NCBI RefSeq assembly: GCF_016598615.1
Contig: NZ_CP066832.1
Span: forward strand, 248,001-312,000
Reading direction: 5' to 3'
DNA: 64,000 nt
Source: Streptomyces liliifuscus
Lineage (GTDB): Bacteria > Actinomycetota > Actinomycetes > Streptomycetales > Streptomycetaceae
The position numbers were made by a program, and so were the translations under genes. Within the stretch, counting starts at the first letter, position 1. Each line of letters starts with the position of its first letter. Below, one piece after another: positions 1 to 8,751 of the stretch. The notes under the pieces are model-generated. The model was not told where the DNA came from and did no database searches. It saw only the letters and a program-made list of their open reading frames with translations.

Positions 1-1710
1 GCGCAGCCGGTCGGACCACGGCGCGTCGGCGGGCCCAACGGGGTGCTCAGGGATGGTGATCTCGTAGTGCGGGCAGCTCCCGCGCTTTTCAGTCTCCAGG
101 GCGGCGTGCCGGTGGGAGTTCGGGCACTGCTGCCGCTCGTGCTCTTCCCTCCAGTAGCGGACCGCCAGCGTCCGGCCGGTTCCGCCCTCGCGTGGCTCAC
201 TCGGCTGCTGCTCCCGGAAGCGCTCGCCCGCGTCCGGGTCCACCCACCAGTTCTCGACCTGGCCGGAGTCGGAAATGCCCCGCCGCCGTTCGGCATCGCG
301 CTTGCTCGGCTTGAGTTGGTGGACCTGGTGGGCCAGGACCCGAACCGTGGACCGCTTGTGCTGGGTCAGCAGCTCCCACAGGGCCCGCACGTGGCGGAGC
401 ATCAGCTCCTGGCCGCCCTGGCGGCCCGATCCGCTCCGGTACCGCTCAGGGTTGTCCGGGTCGCGAAGTCGGGTCTCGGGATCCAGGATCTCACCGGGGC
501 GCGCCAGCAGGGTCTCGTAGGGCGAGAACGGCAGCTTCAGCAGTGACTCGTCGCACGTCAGGGCAGTGACCCAGGTCCAGGGGGCGTCATCGCACGCGGC
601 CTCCACCGGCTCCAGAAGCCGGTCGGGCCGCAGAAGGAACCAGCCTTCCTCCGTCCGGGGCGACCACGGGCCCCACACGTAGCCGACGATGCGTCGCCCG
701 TTGGGCAGAGCGAGGGGGGTGTCCAGGAACAGCATCCCGCGCGAGGCGGGGAGGTGGGCGGGATCGAACGGGGTCGTCTTCTTCTCCGCCCGCCGCACCA
801 CGCGGCGTAGCGCCATCTGGCCGAGGGAGTCGCCGATCTGGAAGAGGCGGGCGGAGGAGGCCCGGTCGGCTTCCTGCCGCAGCTGCGTCACCACGGCCGC
901 CTCCAGGCCGTCCGGATGCCCGTAGGGCGCCAGCCGCTCACGTTCCCGCCGGTACACCTCCGCTTTCGCCCGGGCCCAGTCCAGGCTCTGCCTGTGGGCC
1001 TCCACGTACCGGCGCCGCCACGTACGGATGTGGTGCTGGTCGGGAGTTTCCCAGGCCGCCTCGTCCGCGCGTGCAAGACTCCGGCCCGGGGTGGTTCCAC
1101 CGGGGTGCAGCCCCAGCGCGCGGAACCGGCGGACCTCGGCGTCGACGTCGTCAACGACGACGTCCGGCGGGTCAATGATCATCCGCTGGTGCCTGTCGTC
1201 CGGATCGAGCGCCCACTCCATGCCCGCGAGCTGGGCCAGCACCGCGCGCAACGTCTGCTCATCGGCGCTTTTCAGGAAGTCAACTACGAGCATCTGCACC
1301 GTGTTCGCGTACGCGTCCGCCGCCGCGAAGCGCAGCATGCGCTTGACGAACCCGCCGACCGGGCCGCGCTGGCCGCTGGACAGCGCCAGCATCTGATCCG
1401 CGACCCGCTGGTCGCCCAGTGCCGCGTTCGCCAAGTGGTCGTAGATCTGCCGGAAGACGGCCATCTCCTCGTCCTCGGCGAGGACGCTGTCGATGGCGCT
1501 CCGTACCCGCGCCGAGGATGCCGGGGAGACTTCCGCCGGGACCGGCGGCCGGACCAACTGACCGGCAGCGGCATGCAGTTCCCGGTACAGCTTCAGCTGG
1601 AGCTCGCTGAGGATGAGGAGATCGTTGGGCTTGACCGGGGACCGCTTGGCGGCACGGGCCGCGATGGCCAGAAGCTCGGAATCCGACAACTCGGGCATGT
1701 TCGAGTGCAT
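1..1710 (-). CDS. Large protein of unknown function (3' end outside window)
   Basis: The frame stays open for 570 codons from an ATG to the window edge without a stop, so only the N-terminal part is seen. The start MHSNMPELSDSE lies about 60 nt downstream of the repeated promoter at 1779-1807. The N-terminal 150 residues are rich in Leu/Ala helices. The later part is Arg/Glu-rich and contains CDDAPWTWV and two Cys-His clusters, EEHERQQCP and KRGSCPHYE, which could form a zinc site. No family was recognised. Codon use and frame continuity make it a real gene; the function is open. Confidence 0.75.
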   Translation of the reverse strand, partial: MHSNMPELSDSELLAIAARAAKRSPVKPNDLLILSELQLKLYRELHAAAGQLVRPPVPAEVSPASSARVRSAIDSVLAEDEEMAVFRQIYDHLANAALGDQRVADQMLALSSGQRGPVGGFVKRMLRFAAADAYANTVQMLVVDFLKSADEQTLRAVLAQLAGMEWALDPDDRHQRMIIDPPDVVVDDVDAEVRRFRALGLHPGGTTPGRSLARADEAAWETPDQHHIRTWRRRYVEAHRQSLDWARAKAEVYRRERERLAPYGHPDGLEAAVVTQLRQEADRASSARLFQIGDSLGQMALRRVVRRAEKKTTPFDPAHLPASRGMLFLDTPLALPNGRRIVGYVWGPWSPRTEEGWFLLRPDRLLEPVEAACDDAPWTWVTALTCDESLLKLPFSPYETLLARPGEILDPETRLRDPDNPERYRSGSGRQGGQELMLRHVRALWELLTQHKRSTVRVLAHQVHQLKPSKRDAERRRGISDSGQVENWWVDPDAGERFREQQPSEPREGGTGRTLAVRYWREEHERQQCPNSHRHAALETEKRGSCPHYEITIPEHPVGPADAPWSDRLR

Positions 1711-1778
1711 GTCATCCCTACTTGGACGCGGAGGGTTTGGGGAGAGGTCGCGGGTGCTGAGCACCAGGCGATGAAATG

Positions 1779-1807
1779 ACAGTACACATTGGAATATGAA
1801 TAAGCAA
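1779..1807 (-). promoter_or_regulatory. Repeated accessory-region promoter, copy 1
   Basis: On the minus strand the -35 is TTGCTT and the -10 is TACTGT, with a 17-bp spacer containing TTCCAATGTG. It is one of ten near-identical copies in the first 30 kb and serves the gene that starts at 1710. Confidence 0.8.
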
Positions 1808-1842
1808 CATGGAGAGAGGTGGCCCGGGCCTGGCCGGTGTGA

Positions 1843-1974
1843 TCAGCGAACGTGCGTCCCGGGCTGGCCCTTCCACTCGTTGGGCGCGCAGGTGGCGACG
1901 GCCGGCGTCTTCGCGCCGGCGCCGCTGCCCGCTTTCTCGAGCAGGGCGTTCATCTCGGACCGCCCATCCGGCAT
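1843..1974 (-). CDS. Possible small protein, or read-through tail of the upstream gene
   Basis: A 43-codon reading frame (MPDGRSEMNALLEKAG..., ending GQPGTHVR) lies directly downstream of the SAV_2336-like gene and in the same frame as it, separated by that gene's TAG stop at 2041-2043. The frame is open from the TAG through to the TGA (65 codons), with high GC at third positions. Either the upstream gene has acquired a nonsense codon or this is a separate short gene. No strong ribosome binding site is visible, which favours the first reading slightly. Confidence 0.35.
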   Translation of the reverse strand: MPDGRSEMNALLEKAGSGAGAKTPAVATCAPNEWKGQPGTHVR

Positions 1975-2040
1975 CAGGCGGTGCTGGATGGGCCGGGCGC
2001 GGCGAACGGCGGCGTCGATATGTGGGCGCGGAAGCCGCGT

Positions 2041-2994
2041 CTAGCGGAGGCGCCGCGAAGCCTCCGCGGCCACGAGGGGACGCCGCGCCGACGGTTCGGC
2101 TCGCCGCAGCAGAGCCACCGTGCGGGAGAGCGAGGAACGCGGCACCGTGCGCAGCAGCACGGATGCAACGCCCTCTCGGAAGGAGTAGGTCCCGGGGGGA
2201 CCGGGGACGGCACGGAGCAGGCCGCTCAGAATCACCTCGGCCAGGTGGCTCGGGCACGGGGTCGTCTCCACCGAGCGGTGCACCTGCTGCATCACCGGCA
2301 AGTGGGGGACGCCTGCGGCCAGGTGGCCCGCGAGACGGAACGCTTCGGGGGAGGCGGTGGCGCGGAAGCGGAGGACCAGTTCCTCGGCAGTGAGTCTCGC
2401 CGGGGAGGTGGTCTCTTCGGCCGGGAGCGCCTGCGGAATGAAGGCGACCGTCGCCGGGACCTCGGTGCCGCCGGTGCCCAGGAGCGTGAACCAGTTCTCC
2501 AGCCAGACGGAGGAGGGTTCCAGAACGGGAACAGGGATGCTGTCCGCTCCCGCGTGGGGTGTGCCGTCGTACGCCGTGAAGGTCAGACCGGAGTTGGCGG
2601 ATCTGGCGGCCGGGGCGTGGACGCGGCCGGGCGTCCCGGGCAGCGCGGTGCGCCGCCACATGCGCTCGGGCAGTGGCTGTACCACCGCCACCGGTCGCAC
2701 GCGCGCCCAGCTGCGCAGAGTCTCGTACCAGCGTTCCCCGGCCGGGCCGGGGTACCACTGGGGGCCGGAGCAGTCGCTGAGTACGAGGGTCACCAGCCGG
2801 TCGTCCTCGACCTGTCGCCCTCGCACCGTGCCATCGGCCGTGAGCACGGACACCGTCGCACCCTCGAAAGGGCCGTCATGGTCGAGAGACTGGCGCAGCC
2901 TCCGCAGCAGCGGCCGCCACATCGACATCGTGGGTCCGGCATCGAAGACGAGCTGGAGGCGGTACGCCGGTCCGGTGTTCGTCCGTATGGTCAC
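2041..2994 (-). CDS. SAV_2336 N-terminal-like (vWA-like) protein
   Basis: This 317-aa protein resembles the N-terminal domain of the streptomycete SAV_2336 family. An early LVFDAGPTMSMWRPLLRRL segment imitates a von Willebrand A metal site, followed by VTLVLSDCSGPQW and the family-typical PVAVVQPLPERMWRRTAL. In the family this domain usually heads longer multidomain proteins that also carry ATPase or signalling domains; here it stands alone. The start is the GTG preceded by AAGGAG. A long upstream-open frame through the leader was ignored because it has no ribosome binding site. It is the first gene after promoter copy 2. The biochemical role of the family is unknown. Confidence 0.7.
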   Translation of the reverse strand: MTIRTNTGPAYRLQLVFDAGPTMSMWRPLLRRLRQSLDHDGPFEGATVSVLTADGTVRGRQVEDDRLVTLVLSDCSGPQWYPGPAGERWYETLRSWARVRPVAVVQPLPERMWRRTALPGTPGRVHAPAARSANSGLTFTAYDGTPHAGADSIPVPVLEPSSVWLENWFTLLGTGGTEVPATVAFIPQALPAEETTSPARLTAEELVLRFRATASPEAFRLAGHLAAGVPHLPVMQQVHRSVETTPCPSHLAEVILSGLLRAVPGPPGTYSFREGVASVLLRTVPRSSLSRTVALLRRAEPSARRPLVAAEASRRLR

Positions 2995-3165
2995 GTCGTC
3001 TCCTTGGGGCCTCTGTGAGGGGGCGAGGCCCGGACCGGGCGGAGGGAAAGTCGGTCCGGGCCTCGCGGCCCCGGCCGCCGGGGGGAGTGCGGCCAGGGCG
3101 AACCGCGGGAAGCGGCTCCTTCGGAATTGGCTTGGACGGGGGCGGTTTCCCGCTTTCATGGAAGT

Positions 3166-3194
3166 ACAGTACACATTGAAAACGAATTACGCAA
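3166..3194 (-). promoter_or_regulatory. Repeated accessory-region promoter, copy 2
   Basis: Minus strand TTGCGT-N17-TACTGT with the conserved ATTC...TTTCAATGTG spacer. It lies about 170 bp upstream of the SAV_2336-like gene. Confidence 0.8.
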
Positions 3195-3338
3195 CGGTGA
3201 TGTGCGCCCCATCCACCGGCGAGTCCGCCCCAAGTCCCGGACACCGGGACGCCGTTGGTTTCACCCCTCCCGGCGACACTGATCGCCGACGATGCCCACG
3301 AGCGGTGCGCACTCCCGCGCGCCGGCCCCTGCGGCTGG

Positions 3339-3998
3339 CTAAGCCAGGCCGTCCTGGGTCTGGCTCTCGATGCGGTGCAGCACGTGGGGGGCGACGAGGT
3401 CGGCTCCGCCGTCGTCCCAGCGCACGGCCTGGTAGGCGTACGAGGCGGCGCCCTCCGCCATGCCGAAGGTGCGCCCGGAGCGTTCTGTCCCCCGGGCCCG
3501 CATCACCACATGTGTCCCGTCCGCGTAGTAGGTGAGCGCGGGATCGAACATGGTCGCGGGTCGGGTCACGTCCGATGCCAGGGGGCGGGCCCGGATCACG
3601 ATGTCGGCGACCTTGTCGGCGTCGACCCCCGGAATGTTCATGCGCCGGTCAGGCTCGACCTTCCAGGACAGGCCGGGGAAAAGGCGGGTCACCTGTGCGC
3701 GCACCCACTGCCACGCCTCGTCCGAGGCCGCCTCGGTGGGCTCGTTCGCAGAGGAGTGCCAGCCCTCGGCACAGTCCGCGCCCTGCGCGCCGAGGAGGGC
3801 CATCACCTCGGCGCGGGTGATCTCGTCCGGGAGCTGGGTGCCGGCCTGCAAGCGGTGGACGTACCGGTGGAAGAGCTGGAAGGCCAGGGTCTCGCCGTCC
3901 AGGTGGTGGGCGTAGACGATCCGCAGGACCGTCCCGTGTCCCTCGGAGTCAGGGACCAAGGCGGCGATGGCGGGCGGCGGTGTGGTGTTGATGGCCAT
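3339..3998 (-). CDS. Hypothetical protein (219 aa)
   Basis: No family recognised. The protein begins MAINTTPPPAIAALVPDSEGHG and has a mixed alpha/beta composition with one Cys (GADCAEGW). Late residues TYYADGTHVVMRARGTERSGRTFGMAEG look like a beta-rich half. It is the last gene of the unit driven from promoter copy 3, 75 bp after the methylase-like gene, so it may act with it. Confidence 0.6.
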   Translation of the reverse strand: MAINTTPPPAIAALVPDSEGHGTVLRIVYAHHLDGETLAFQLFHRYVHRLQAGTQLPDEITRAEVMALLGAQGADCAEGWHSSANEPTEAASDEAWQWVRAQVTRLFPGLSWKVEPDRRMNIPGVDADKVADIVIRARPLASDVTRPATMFDPALTYYADGTHVVMRARGTERSGRTFGMAEGAASYAYQAVRWDDGGADLVAPHVLHRIESQTQDGLA

Positions 3999-4073
3999 GA
4001 GAAGGCTCCGTTTCGTGCAGGGGTGAGGGAAGAGCGGCGGCCGGCCGCTGGATGCGGCACGGCCGCCGCGCGG

Positions 4074-4979
4074 TCAGGAGGGCGGAGTGACCTGCCACGG
4101 CCAGAACGGCGGGCGGGTCATGGTGGGGTACAGCACCGGCCGGGCCTTCTGCTCGGATCTCGCCCGCTCGGCGCGCTCTCGTACGGCCTCCTCCAGGAGC
4201 CGGGGACGGTTGAGGGCGTCGCCGCAGGAGACGGTCACCTGCCGGCCGAGCCTCCACAGCTGGGCGTTCACGGCGCAGCACGCGGCGTTGAGCGGGTCGA
4301 GGTCGTTGAGCCACCAGTGGTAGAGCGCGGGGTCGGTGCCGAAGAACCGCAGCGTGGCGGCAGCTGACCGGGCCATAGTCCCGGTGCCTGCAGCGGGTTC
4401 GAGGAACAGGTCACCGGGCTTGCGGTCGGCGGAGAGCACCATGTCGCCCATGAAGTTCGTGACGACGGCCGGGGTGAAGAACTCACCGGTGCTCTGCCGT
4501 TCGCTGTAGCTGCGCATCCGGGTGATGAGCAGGCCGAGGACATCGTCGGACTCGGCGCGGGCGGTGTCGGAGCAGTACTCCAGCAGCCCTGCGCGCAGGA
4601 GGATCCGGGCGTAGTCGGCCAGGCCGCGGAAGTCGTTGTCGGTGGGGTGGGAGAGCCAGTCGTGGAGCGGGCGGGCGGCCTCCGTCAGGTCCGGGTCGTA
4701 GGTCCAGAACGAGTTCCAGCCGGCTCGCAAGGTGTCGACGAGCTGTTCGTCGTCGAGGGGGAGCAGGAGCGGGCCGTAGTCGGGGCCATCCGGCCGTGAG
4801 GGCGCGGAGAGGGCGAGGGCGGCTAGGGTGCCGACCGCGATGGCCCGGTCGCTGGAGCCGCCGCGGTTGGATGTCCACCAGGCGTGTGCGGCCTCGGCGA
4901 TGGCGTGGGCGTGGTCCCGCCCGCTTTCGGGCGCCATGGCGCGGCGCATTCCGGCGGGCGGGATGCCGAACAGGGTCAC
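4074..4979 (-). CDS. N6-adenine methyltransferase-like protein lacking the catalytic NPPY motif
   Basis: 301 aa. GEFFTP (165-170), LEPAAGTG (193-200) and NDLDPLNAAC (225-234) are the target-recognition lead-in, the SAM-binding motif I and the motif II region of type I/IIG-like adenine methylases. After SCGDAL (251-256), where an NPPF/NPPY catalytic tetrapeptide should follow, the chain goes NRPRLLEEAVRERAERARSEQK instead and ends in a Pro-rich tail with TRPPF. It therefore probably binds SAM but may not methylate in the usual way. The GTG start overlaps the upstream stop by 4 nt. It is related in layout to the protein at 12512-13531. Confidence 0.75.
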   Translation of the reverse strand: MTLFGIPPAGMRRAMAPESGRDHAHAIAEAAHAWWTSNRGGSSDRAIAVGTLAALALSAPSRPDGPDYGPLLLPLDDEQLVDTLRAGWNSFWTYDPDLTEAARPLHDWLSHPTDNDFRGLADYARILLRAGLLEYCSDTARAESDDVLGLLITRMRSYSERQSTGEFFTPAVVTNFMGDMVLSADRKPGDLFLEPAAGTGTMARSAAATLRFFGTDPALYHWWLNDLDPLNAACCAVNAQLWRLGRQVTVSCGDALNRPRLLEEAVRERAERARSEQKARPVLYPTMTRPPFWPWQVTPPS

Positions 4980-5533
4980 GTCGCGCTCCCCGGCCCCTGC
5001 GCGATGAGGCGGTCGAGCTCGGCGACGAACGGCGGCAGGAGGGTCCGCTTGCGGCCCGGCCGCCGGGAGCCGAAGGGCCGCAGCGTCCCGGCGTGGCCGC
5101 TGGGCTGGAAGTCACTGTCGATGATCCAGGTCGGGTCTCCGGGCATCCGGGACAGGCGGTAGGCAGCCTTGTTGAGCAGCGTGCCGTGCTCGAAGAGGAG
5201 GAGCTCGGCGTACCACCCGGTGACGGCTCCGGCTTGGCGCTCCTCAAGGACCGGCACGACGCCGGTGTGCTCCAGGGAGTTGTCCTCGTCCGGGACGGTG
5301 GTGGTGAACGTCCGGGCGGCGTGCAGCGGGGCCAGAACCCGTTCAGCGGCCTGGTGGGCTTGGGGGTAGCCGATCGGGTCGGCGATCAGGCACCGTGCGG
5401 CGAGAGCGAGCGGATCCTGGGTGGCGGAGGCGGGGAGCTCCAGCGGTGCGAGCTCTCGCAACAGCGCCTCGTGACCGAGGGTGGCGAGGTACCAGTGCTG
5501 CTGGGCATGGGTGTCCGGGGGGATGGTGTCCAT
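4976..5533 (-). CDS. Hypothetical protein (185 aa)
   Basis: Not recognised. It starts MDTIPPDTHAQQHWYLATLGHEALLREL and ends with a basic patch, GSRRPGRKRTLLPPF, that could contact nucleic acid. It is translationally coupled to the methylase-like gene downstream through a GTGA overlap, so the two products are likely made in similar amounts and may work together. Confidence 0.6.
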   Translation of the reverse strand: MDTIPPDTHAQQHWYLATLGHEALLRELAPLELPASATQDPLALAARCLIADPIGYPQAHQAAERVLAPLHAARTFTTTVPDEDNSLEHTGVVPVLEERQAGAVTGWYAELLLFEHGTLLNKAAYRLSRMPGDPTWIIDSDFQPSGHAGTLRPFGSRRPGRKRTLLPPFVAELDRLIAQGPGSAT

Positions 5534-5584
5534 GGGGCTCTTCCTGTGGCGGTGGGCGCTGGCGGATGTTCCGTGCCGCGCGGG

Positions 5585-5947
5585 TCAGTTCGGGGGTGCG
5601 GCGTGGCGGCGGGGCCGACCGCGGTGAAGGACGATGACGGTGCCGGTCTCGAAGCCGCGTGCCAGGCCGAAGACTTCGCCCATACGCCTGCGGGTCTCGG
5701 TGCTCTGCCGCTCACGTCCGGGCACGTAGAAGCCGTCCTGGGTGAGGAGGCTGATGATCTTGGCGGTGAACTCGGCTCGGGTGACGTCGAGTGCGGCGAC
5801 CCGGCCGTGCGTGGTGTAACGGCGGCTGTCGAGGCCGACGAAGGCGTCGTCGGTGCCGATGGTGAGGATCTCGTCCGGGTTGGTCCAGTTGTAGTCCGTG
5901 GCGGACACGCGGTAGTGCTGGTCGAAGGCGGGGACGATCAGTTTCAT
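5585..5947 (-). CDS. Hypothetical protein (120 aa)
   Basis: Not recognised. MKLIVPAFDQHYRVSATDYNWTNPDEILTIGTDD suggests a short beta-rich start, followed by ALDVTRAEFTAKIISLL and a C-terminal basic end. It is the second gene of the unit from promoter copy 3. Confidence 0.6.
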   Translation of the reverse strand: MKLIVPAFDQHYRVSATDYNWTNPDEILTIGTDDAFVGLDSRRYTTHGRVAALDVTRAEFTAKIISLLTQDGFYVPGRERQSTETRRRMGEVFGLARGFETGTVIVLHRGRPRRHAAPPN

Positions 5948-6022
5948 CAGGTGTGTTCCGTGGCGACCCGGCCGGGAGCGAGCGCGGCCACCGGGGCCGA
6001 ACTCCTCGCTCCCGGGCGGGGC

Positions 6023-6595
6023 TCAGGCGCGTGCCGCCTCGGCCTCCTCGTCCTCGGCCTTGAGCTCTTCGAAGTAGTCGCGAGCGCTTTCGACCATGCC
6101 GGGGACGTCGCACCCGAAGGACTCGGCCGCGTCCAGGAGCGCCGCGAGCATGGCGGCCTCGCGCTCAGCCCCGGCGGCGGCGACGGCGCACAGGACATCG
6201 AGCTTCACGGGGTACGCCTCGCTGCGCAGTCCCTCGGCGGCCTGGTGGAGTTCATGGGCGGTGACCCGGCCGTCCGTCAGGCAGAAGACCTGAGCGACCA
6301 GATCACCGATTACGCGATCGGCGCTTTCCTGGTCGTCCACGACCTGGTCGCCGGGCTGGTTGAAGGCGATCTGGGCCATGGCCTCGGCCGCGAGGACGCC
6401 GAGCCGTACGCGCTCGGCCAGCTCGGGAACGGGCAACAGGGCCTTGGGAGCCTGCCTGTTGTAGGCCTCCAGCGCCGCGTCGGCCCATGCGGCGCGGTCC
6501 GCGAGGGTGCACTCACGTGCGGGGGTCATGTTGACGCCGGATTCCGCGGCTGCGGTGAAGCGCGCAGCCTTGCGGTCAGGGATGGACGTGTCCAC
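6023..6595 (-). CDS. Hypothetical helical protein (190 aa)
   Basis: Not recognised. The chain is almost entirely helical, with an acidic C-terminus (FEELKAEDEEAEAARA). The start GTG was chosen for its AGAGGAACGACC ribosome site and its position about 70 nt behind promoter copy 3. A longer upstream-open frame crosses the promoter and is rejected. It is the first gene of a five-gene unit ending at 3339. Confidence 0.6.
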   Translation of the reverse strand: MDTSIPDRKAARFTAAAESGVNMTPARECTLADRAAWADAALEAYNRQAPKALLPVPELAERVRLGVLAAEAMAQIAFNQPGDQVVDDQESADRVIGDLVAQVFCLTDGRVTAHELHQAAEGLRSEAYPVKLDVLCAVAAAGAEREAAMLAALLDAAESFGCDVPGMVESARDYFEELKAEDEEAEAARA

Positions 6596-6671
6596 GGTCG
6601 TTCCTCTGGGTGAGGTTTCCAAGATGGTGGTGGCCGTGAGAGCAGCGGTACGCCGCTCGATCACGAACACC

Positions 6672-6700
6672 ACACTACATATTGATACGGGAATACGCAA
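6672..6700 (-). promoter_or_regulatory. Repeated accessory-region promoter, copy 3
   Basis: Minus strand TTGCGT-N17-TAGTGT with spacer ATTCCCGTATCAATATG. The -35 begins only 4 bp past the stop codon of the Mom-like gene, so the promoter is wedged between two units. Confidence 0.8.
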
Positions 6701-6704
6701 CATG

Positions 6705-7637
6705 CTAGATGCGGGGACGGGCATCTGCCCACTTCGGGTAGGGGAGTGAGGGCATGCCGAAGACCGCCCTCGACCGCTCGGCCCGAGTACGGCCAACGGG
6801 CAGGGCGTACCTGTGGGTCCCCGGGTGCCGCTGGCGCCTGGCCCCGATCTGCTCCAGCGCGGTGCGCAGCCAGGCACGCCGGTCGGACCCCGCAGGGCGC
6901 GGCGATGCGCCCAGCGCCGCGATGCGCCGCTCGAACCCGTCGGCACCACGGTCTCCGGCGACGAACTTGGCGATCGACCGTGCCGGGAGCACCTGGCCGT
7001 CCGGCAGCACGACGATCGTCCTCGCCGTGCTGCGGCCCGTGTAAGTTGCGGAAAGGGCCTGGTAGATGACCCCTAGGTGCCCTCGGGGCGAGCCGGCCGT
7101 GCGCCCGTCCGGCAGGGTCCGAAGCCGGGCGACGGGGTCCGCGTAGGTGACCACTCCCCGCACGCCGTGGCCCGCGGCCAGACGCAGTGCCCCCGCGACC
7201 GTGAAGCTCTCCCCGTTGCTCGCCACCGAGGGGGACAGACACACCCTCGACATTTCCAGTGCCTCCGTATACGGCTCCAGCGACGGGAAAACCCTGGTCA
7301 AAGCACGGCGGCTCATCGGGACGCCCAGGACGACGACACCCACCAGCAGTTGGCCGTCGACCACCTGGCCGTCGTCGCCCCCTGCGGGCTCGAGGTCCAC
7401 CAGCCCGAACCGGTGGACTGCCGGCGGCCACCCCGACAGGTAGTGGTTCGCCTGGATGTACTCCCGGGCGGGCGCCTCCGCCAGCTCGACCACCTCGTAG
7501 CGGCGCCGGTCGAAGCCGCCCTGCGACGTATGGACCCACGTCGGCACACCGCGGCTCCACCGCTGAGCCCAGCCCTCGGCGCTGCCGGCAGCCATGGCCT
7601 CCCACCGAGCCGGAGCGGGCCCGAGCGGCGCGCTCAC
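6705..7637 (-). CDS. mom: Mom-like DNA modification protein (adenine methylcarbamoylation family)
   Basis: 310 aa. The pattern matches the Mom family of phage Mu, a GNAT-like fold that converts adenine in DNA to a carbamoylmethyl-type adenine and shields it from restriction enzymes: NHYLSG (64-69), LEMSRVCLSP (127-136), a YADP turn (165-168) and GHLGVIYQALSATYTG (186-201). A basic C-terminus (RTRAERSRAVFG) could bind DNA. Its GTG overlaps the stop of the DUF6884 gene. Mu Mom is about 230 residues, so this one has extra N- and C-terminal sequence. Its likely role here is protection of transferred DNA. Catalytic activity is inferred, not shown. Confidence 0.75.
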   Translation of the reverse strand: MSAPLGPAPARWEAMAAGSAEGWAQRWSRGVPTWVHTSQGGFDRRRYEVVELAEAPAREYIQANHYLSGWPPAVHRFGLVDLEPAGGDDGQVVDGQLLVGVVVLGVPMSRRALTRVFPSLEPYTEALEMSRVCLSPSVASNGESFTVAGALRLAAGHGVRGVVTYADPVARLRTLPDGRTAGSPRGHLGVIYQALSATYTGRSTARTIVVLPDGQVLPARSIAKFVAGDRGADGFERRIAALGASPRPAGSDRRAWLRTALEQIGARRQRHPGTHRYALPVGRTRAERSRAVFGMPSLPYPKWADARPRI

Positions 7638-8392
7638 CGCTCCTGCCCGGCTTCGGCCCGCGCGGCGAGACGGATCTGGGAGAGACGTTGCTTCATCTCC
7701 CCGATCCCGCCGGCTCCGGCGAGCGGCGCCTCAAGGTCCGGCCAGGAGTGCCGGGCGAGGGCCACGTACTTGCTGCCGGCCAGCACCGTCACCTCCGCCG
7801 ACTCGATGCCGCGTTCCCGGACCTGCGCCTGCACGAAGTCCGCGCTGACGCTGCCGGGGTCGCCCACGGTGATGTCGTACGGGTCGATCTGTGTGGACAG
7901 GTCGAGGAGCCCGTGGGCGGCGGAGAGGATGTACTGGCGGCCGCCGTCCTGGAGCAGGGCTTTGGCCGTCTCCCGGCAGGAGCCGTGGAAGGTGCCGACG
8001 TACATCGCGCCGGCGGTCACGCGGCGGTCCTGCTTGGCCTTTCCGCAGCCGACGACGACGATCCGGAACCGGCCCGCGCCCTCGGCGCGGGCCCGCTGCC
8101 AGCCGTCCTCGGTCAGAGCACCGCCCCAGACGTCCAGCGCGTCCCGCGTCGCCTCCTGTCCACGAAGGACGTCGCGGCTCTGGTCCAGGCCGACGTAGCC
8201 GATGTCGGCGAGGGACGCCAGGGTCCGCAAGTTGACGGACTTGGGCAGCAGCCCGATCGGGTCCCTGGCCCCGGCGAGGAGGGCGCGGCGCTGGGCGGGG
8301 GTGATGCGGGGTGTGAAGGATCCGGCCGTACGCGGCCGGTCCGCGGCGCCTGACGTGGCCGTGGCGCAGTTGCGGGGGTGGTCGATGGTCAT
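7634..8392 (-). CDS. DUF6884 family protein
   Basis: 252 aa. The core reads FRIVVVGCGKAKQD, GAMYVGTFHGSCRETA, then YILSAAHGLLDLSTQIDPYD, the signature of DUF6884-type proteins common in phages and plasmids. The GCGKAK loop and the HGLL motif look like an active or nucleotide-binding site, but the reaction is unknown to me. It overlaps the Mom-like gene by 4 nt and the zinc-finger gene by 4 nt. The three form a tightly coupled block, which suggests a role linked to DNA or nucleotide modification. Confidence 0.7.
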   Translation of the reverse strand: MTIDHPRNCATATSGAADRPRTAGSFTPRITPAQRRALLAGARDPIGLLPKSVNLRTLASLADIGYVGLDQSRDVLRGQEATRDALDVWGGALTEDGWQRARAEGAGRFRIVVVGCGKAKQDRRVTAGAMYVGTFHGSCRETAKALLQDGGRQYILSAAHGLLDLSTQIDPYDITVGDPGSVSADFVQAQVRERGIESAEVTVLAGSKYVALARHSWPDLEAPLAGAGGIGEMKQRLSQIRLAARAEAGQER

Positions 8393-8751
8393 CGTGTTCC
8401 TCGTGATGGGGTCGGAGCCGGCGGGGTGTCGCCCCAGCGGGCGGGCAGGGTGGTGTCGCCGTCTTCCTCGCGGCGCTGGTCTTCCAGGTCGGCGGCGCGG
8501 ACGCGGCTGCGGTGCCACTGCTCGGCGGTGTGGCCGCTCGGCCGACAGCACCTTTGTCGGGGCGTGGCCTTGCACGTGGGGCAGGTCAGGGACGCCGGAC
8601 AGGTGTCGCCGATGTCCTCGCCGTCGCAGAAGCCGCAGGGCGGGGCCGTGGCCGGCAGTACGCGCCCGGCCACATCGACGAGGAGACCGGCCGCGCGCCA
8701 GGCGCGTTCCTCGGCTCTCGTCGACGGCGGCCCGAAGCTCTGGCGGTTCAC
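8389..8751 (-). CDS. Small zinc-finger protein
   Basis: 120 aa with Cys pairs CGFC, then CPASLTCPTCKATPRQRCC and SGHTAEQWHRSRV. The last part matches the phage/actinobacterial zinc-finger pattern CPxC-x-A-x-P-x-x-x-C...SG....H..R. It probably binds nucleic acid or a partner protein. The GTG start overlaps the upstream stop (GTGA) and its stop overlaps the DUF6884 ATG. Part of the Mom-containing unit. Confidence 0.65.
   Translation of the reverse strand: MNRQSFGPPSTRAEERAWRAAGLLVDVAGRVLPATAPPCGFCDGEDIGDTCPASLTCPTCKATPRQRCCRPSGHTAEQWHRSRVRAADLEDQRREEDGDTTLPARWGDTPPAPTPSRGTR

Noticed and set aside
1809..3018. Long plus-strand frames over the first genes
   Set aside because: They are high-GC shadows of the minus-strand genes: no ribosome sites, Arg/Pro/Gly-rich translations and no recognisable motifs.
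4796..6613. 605-codon plus-strand frame
   Set aside because: It lies opposite four real minus-strand genes that have ribosome sites and family motifs; its translation is low complexity.
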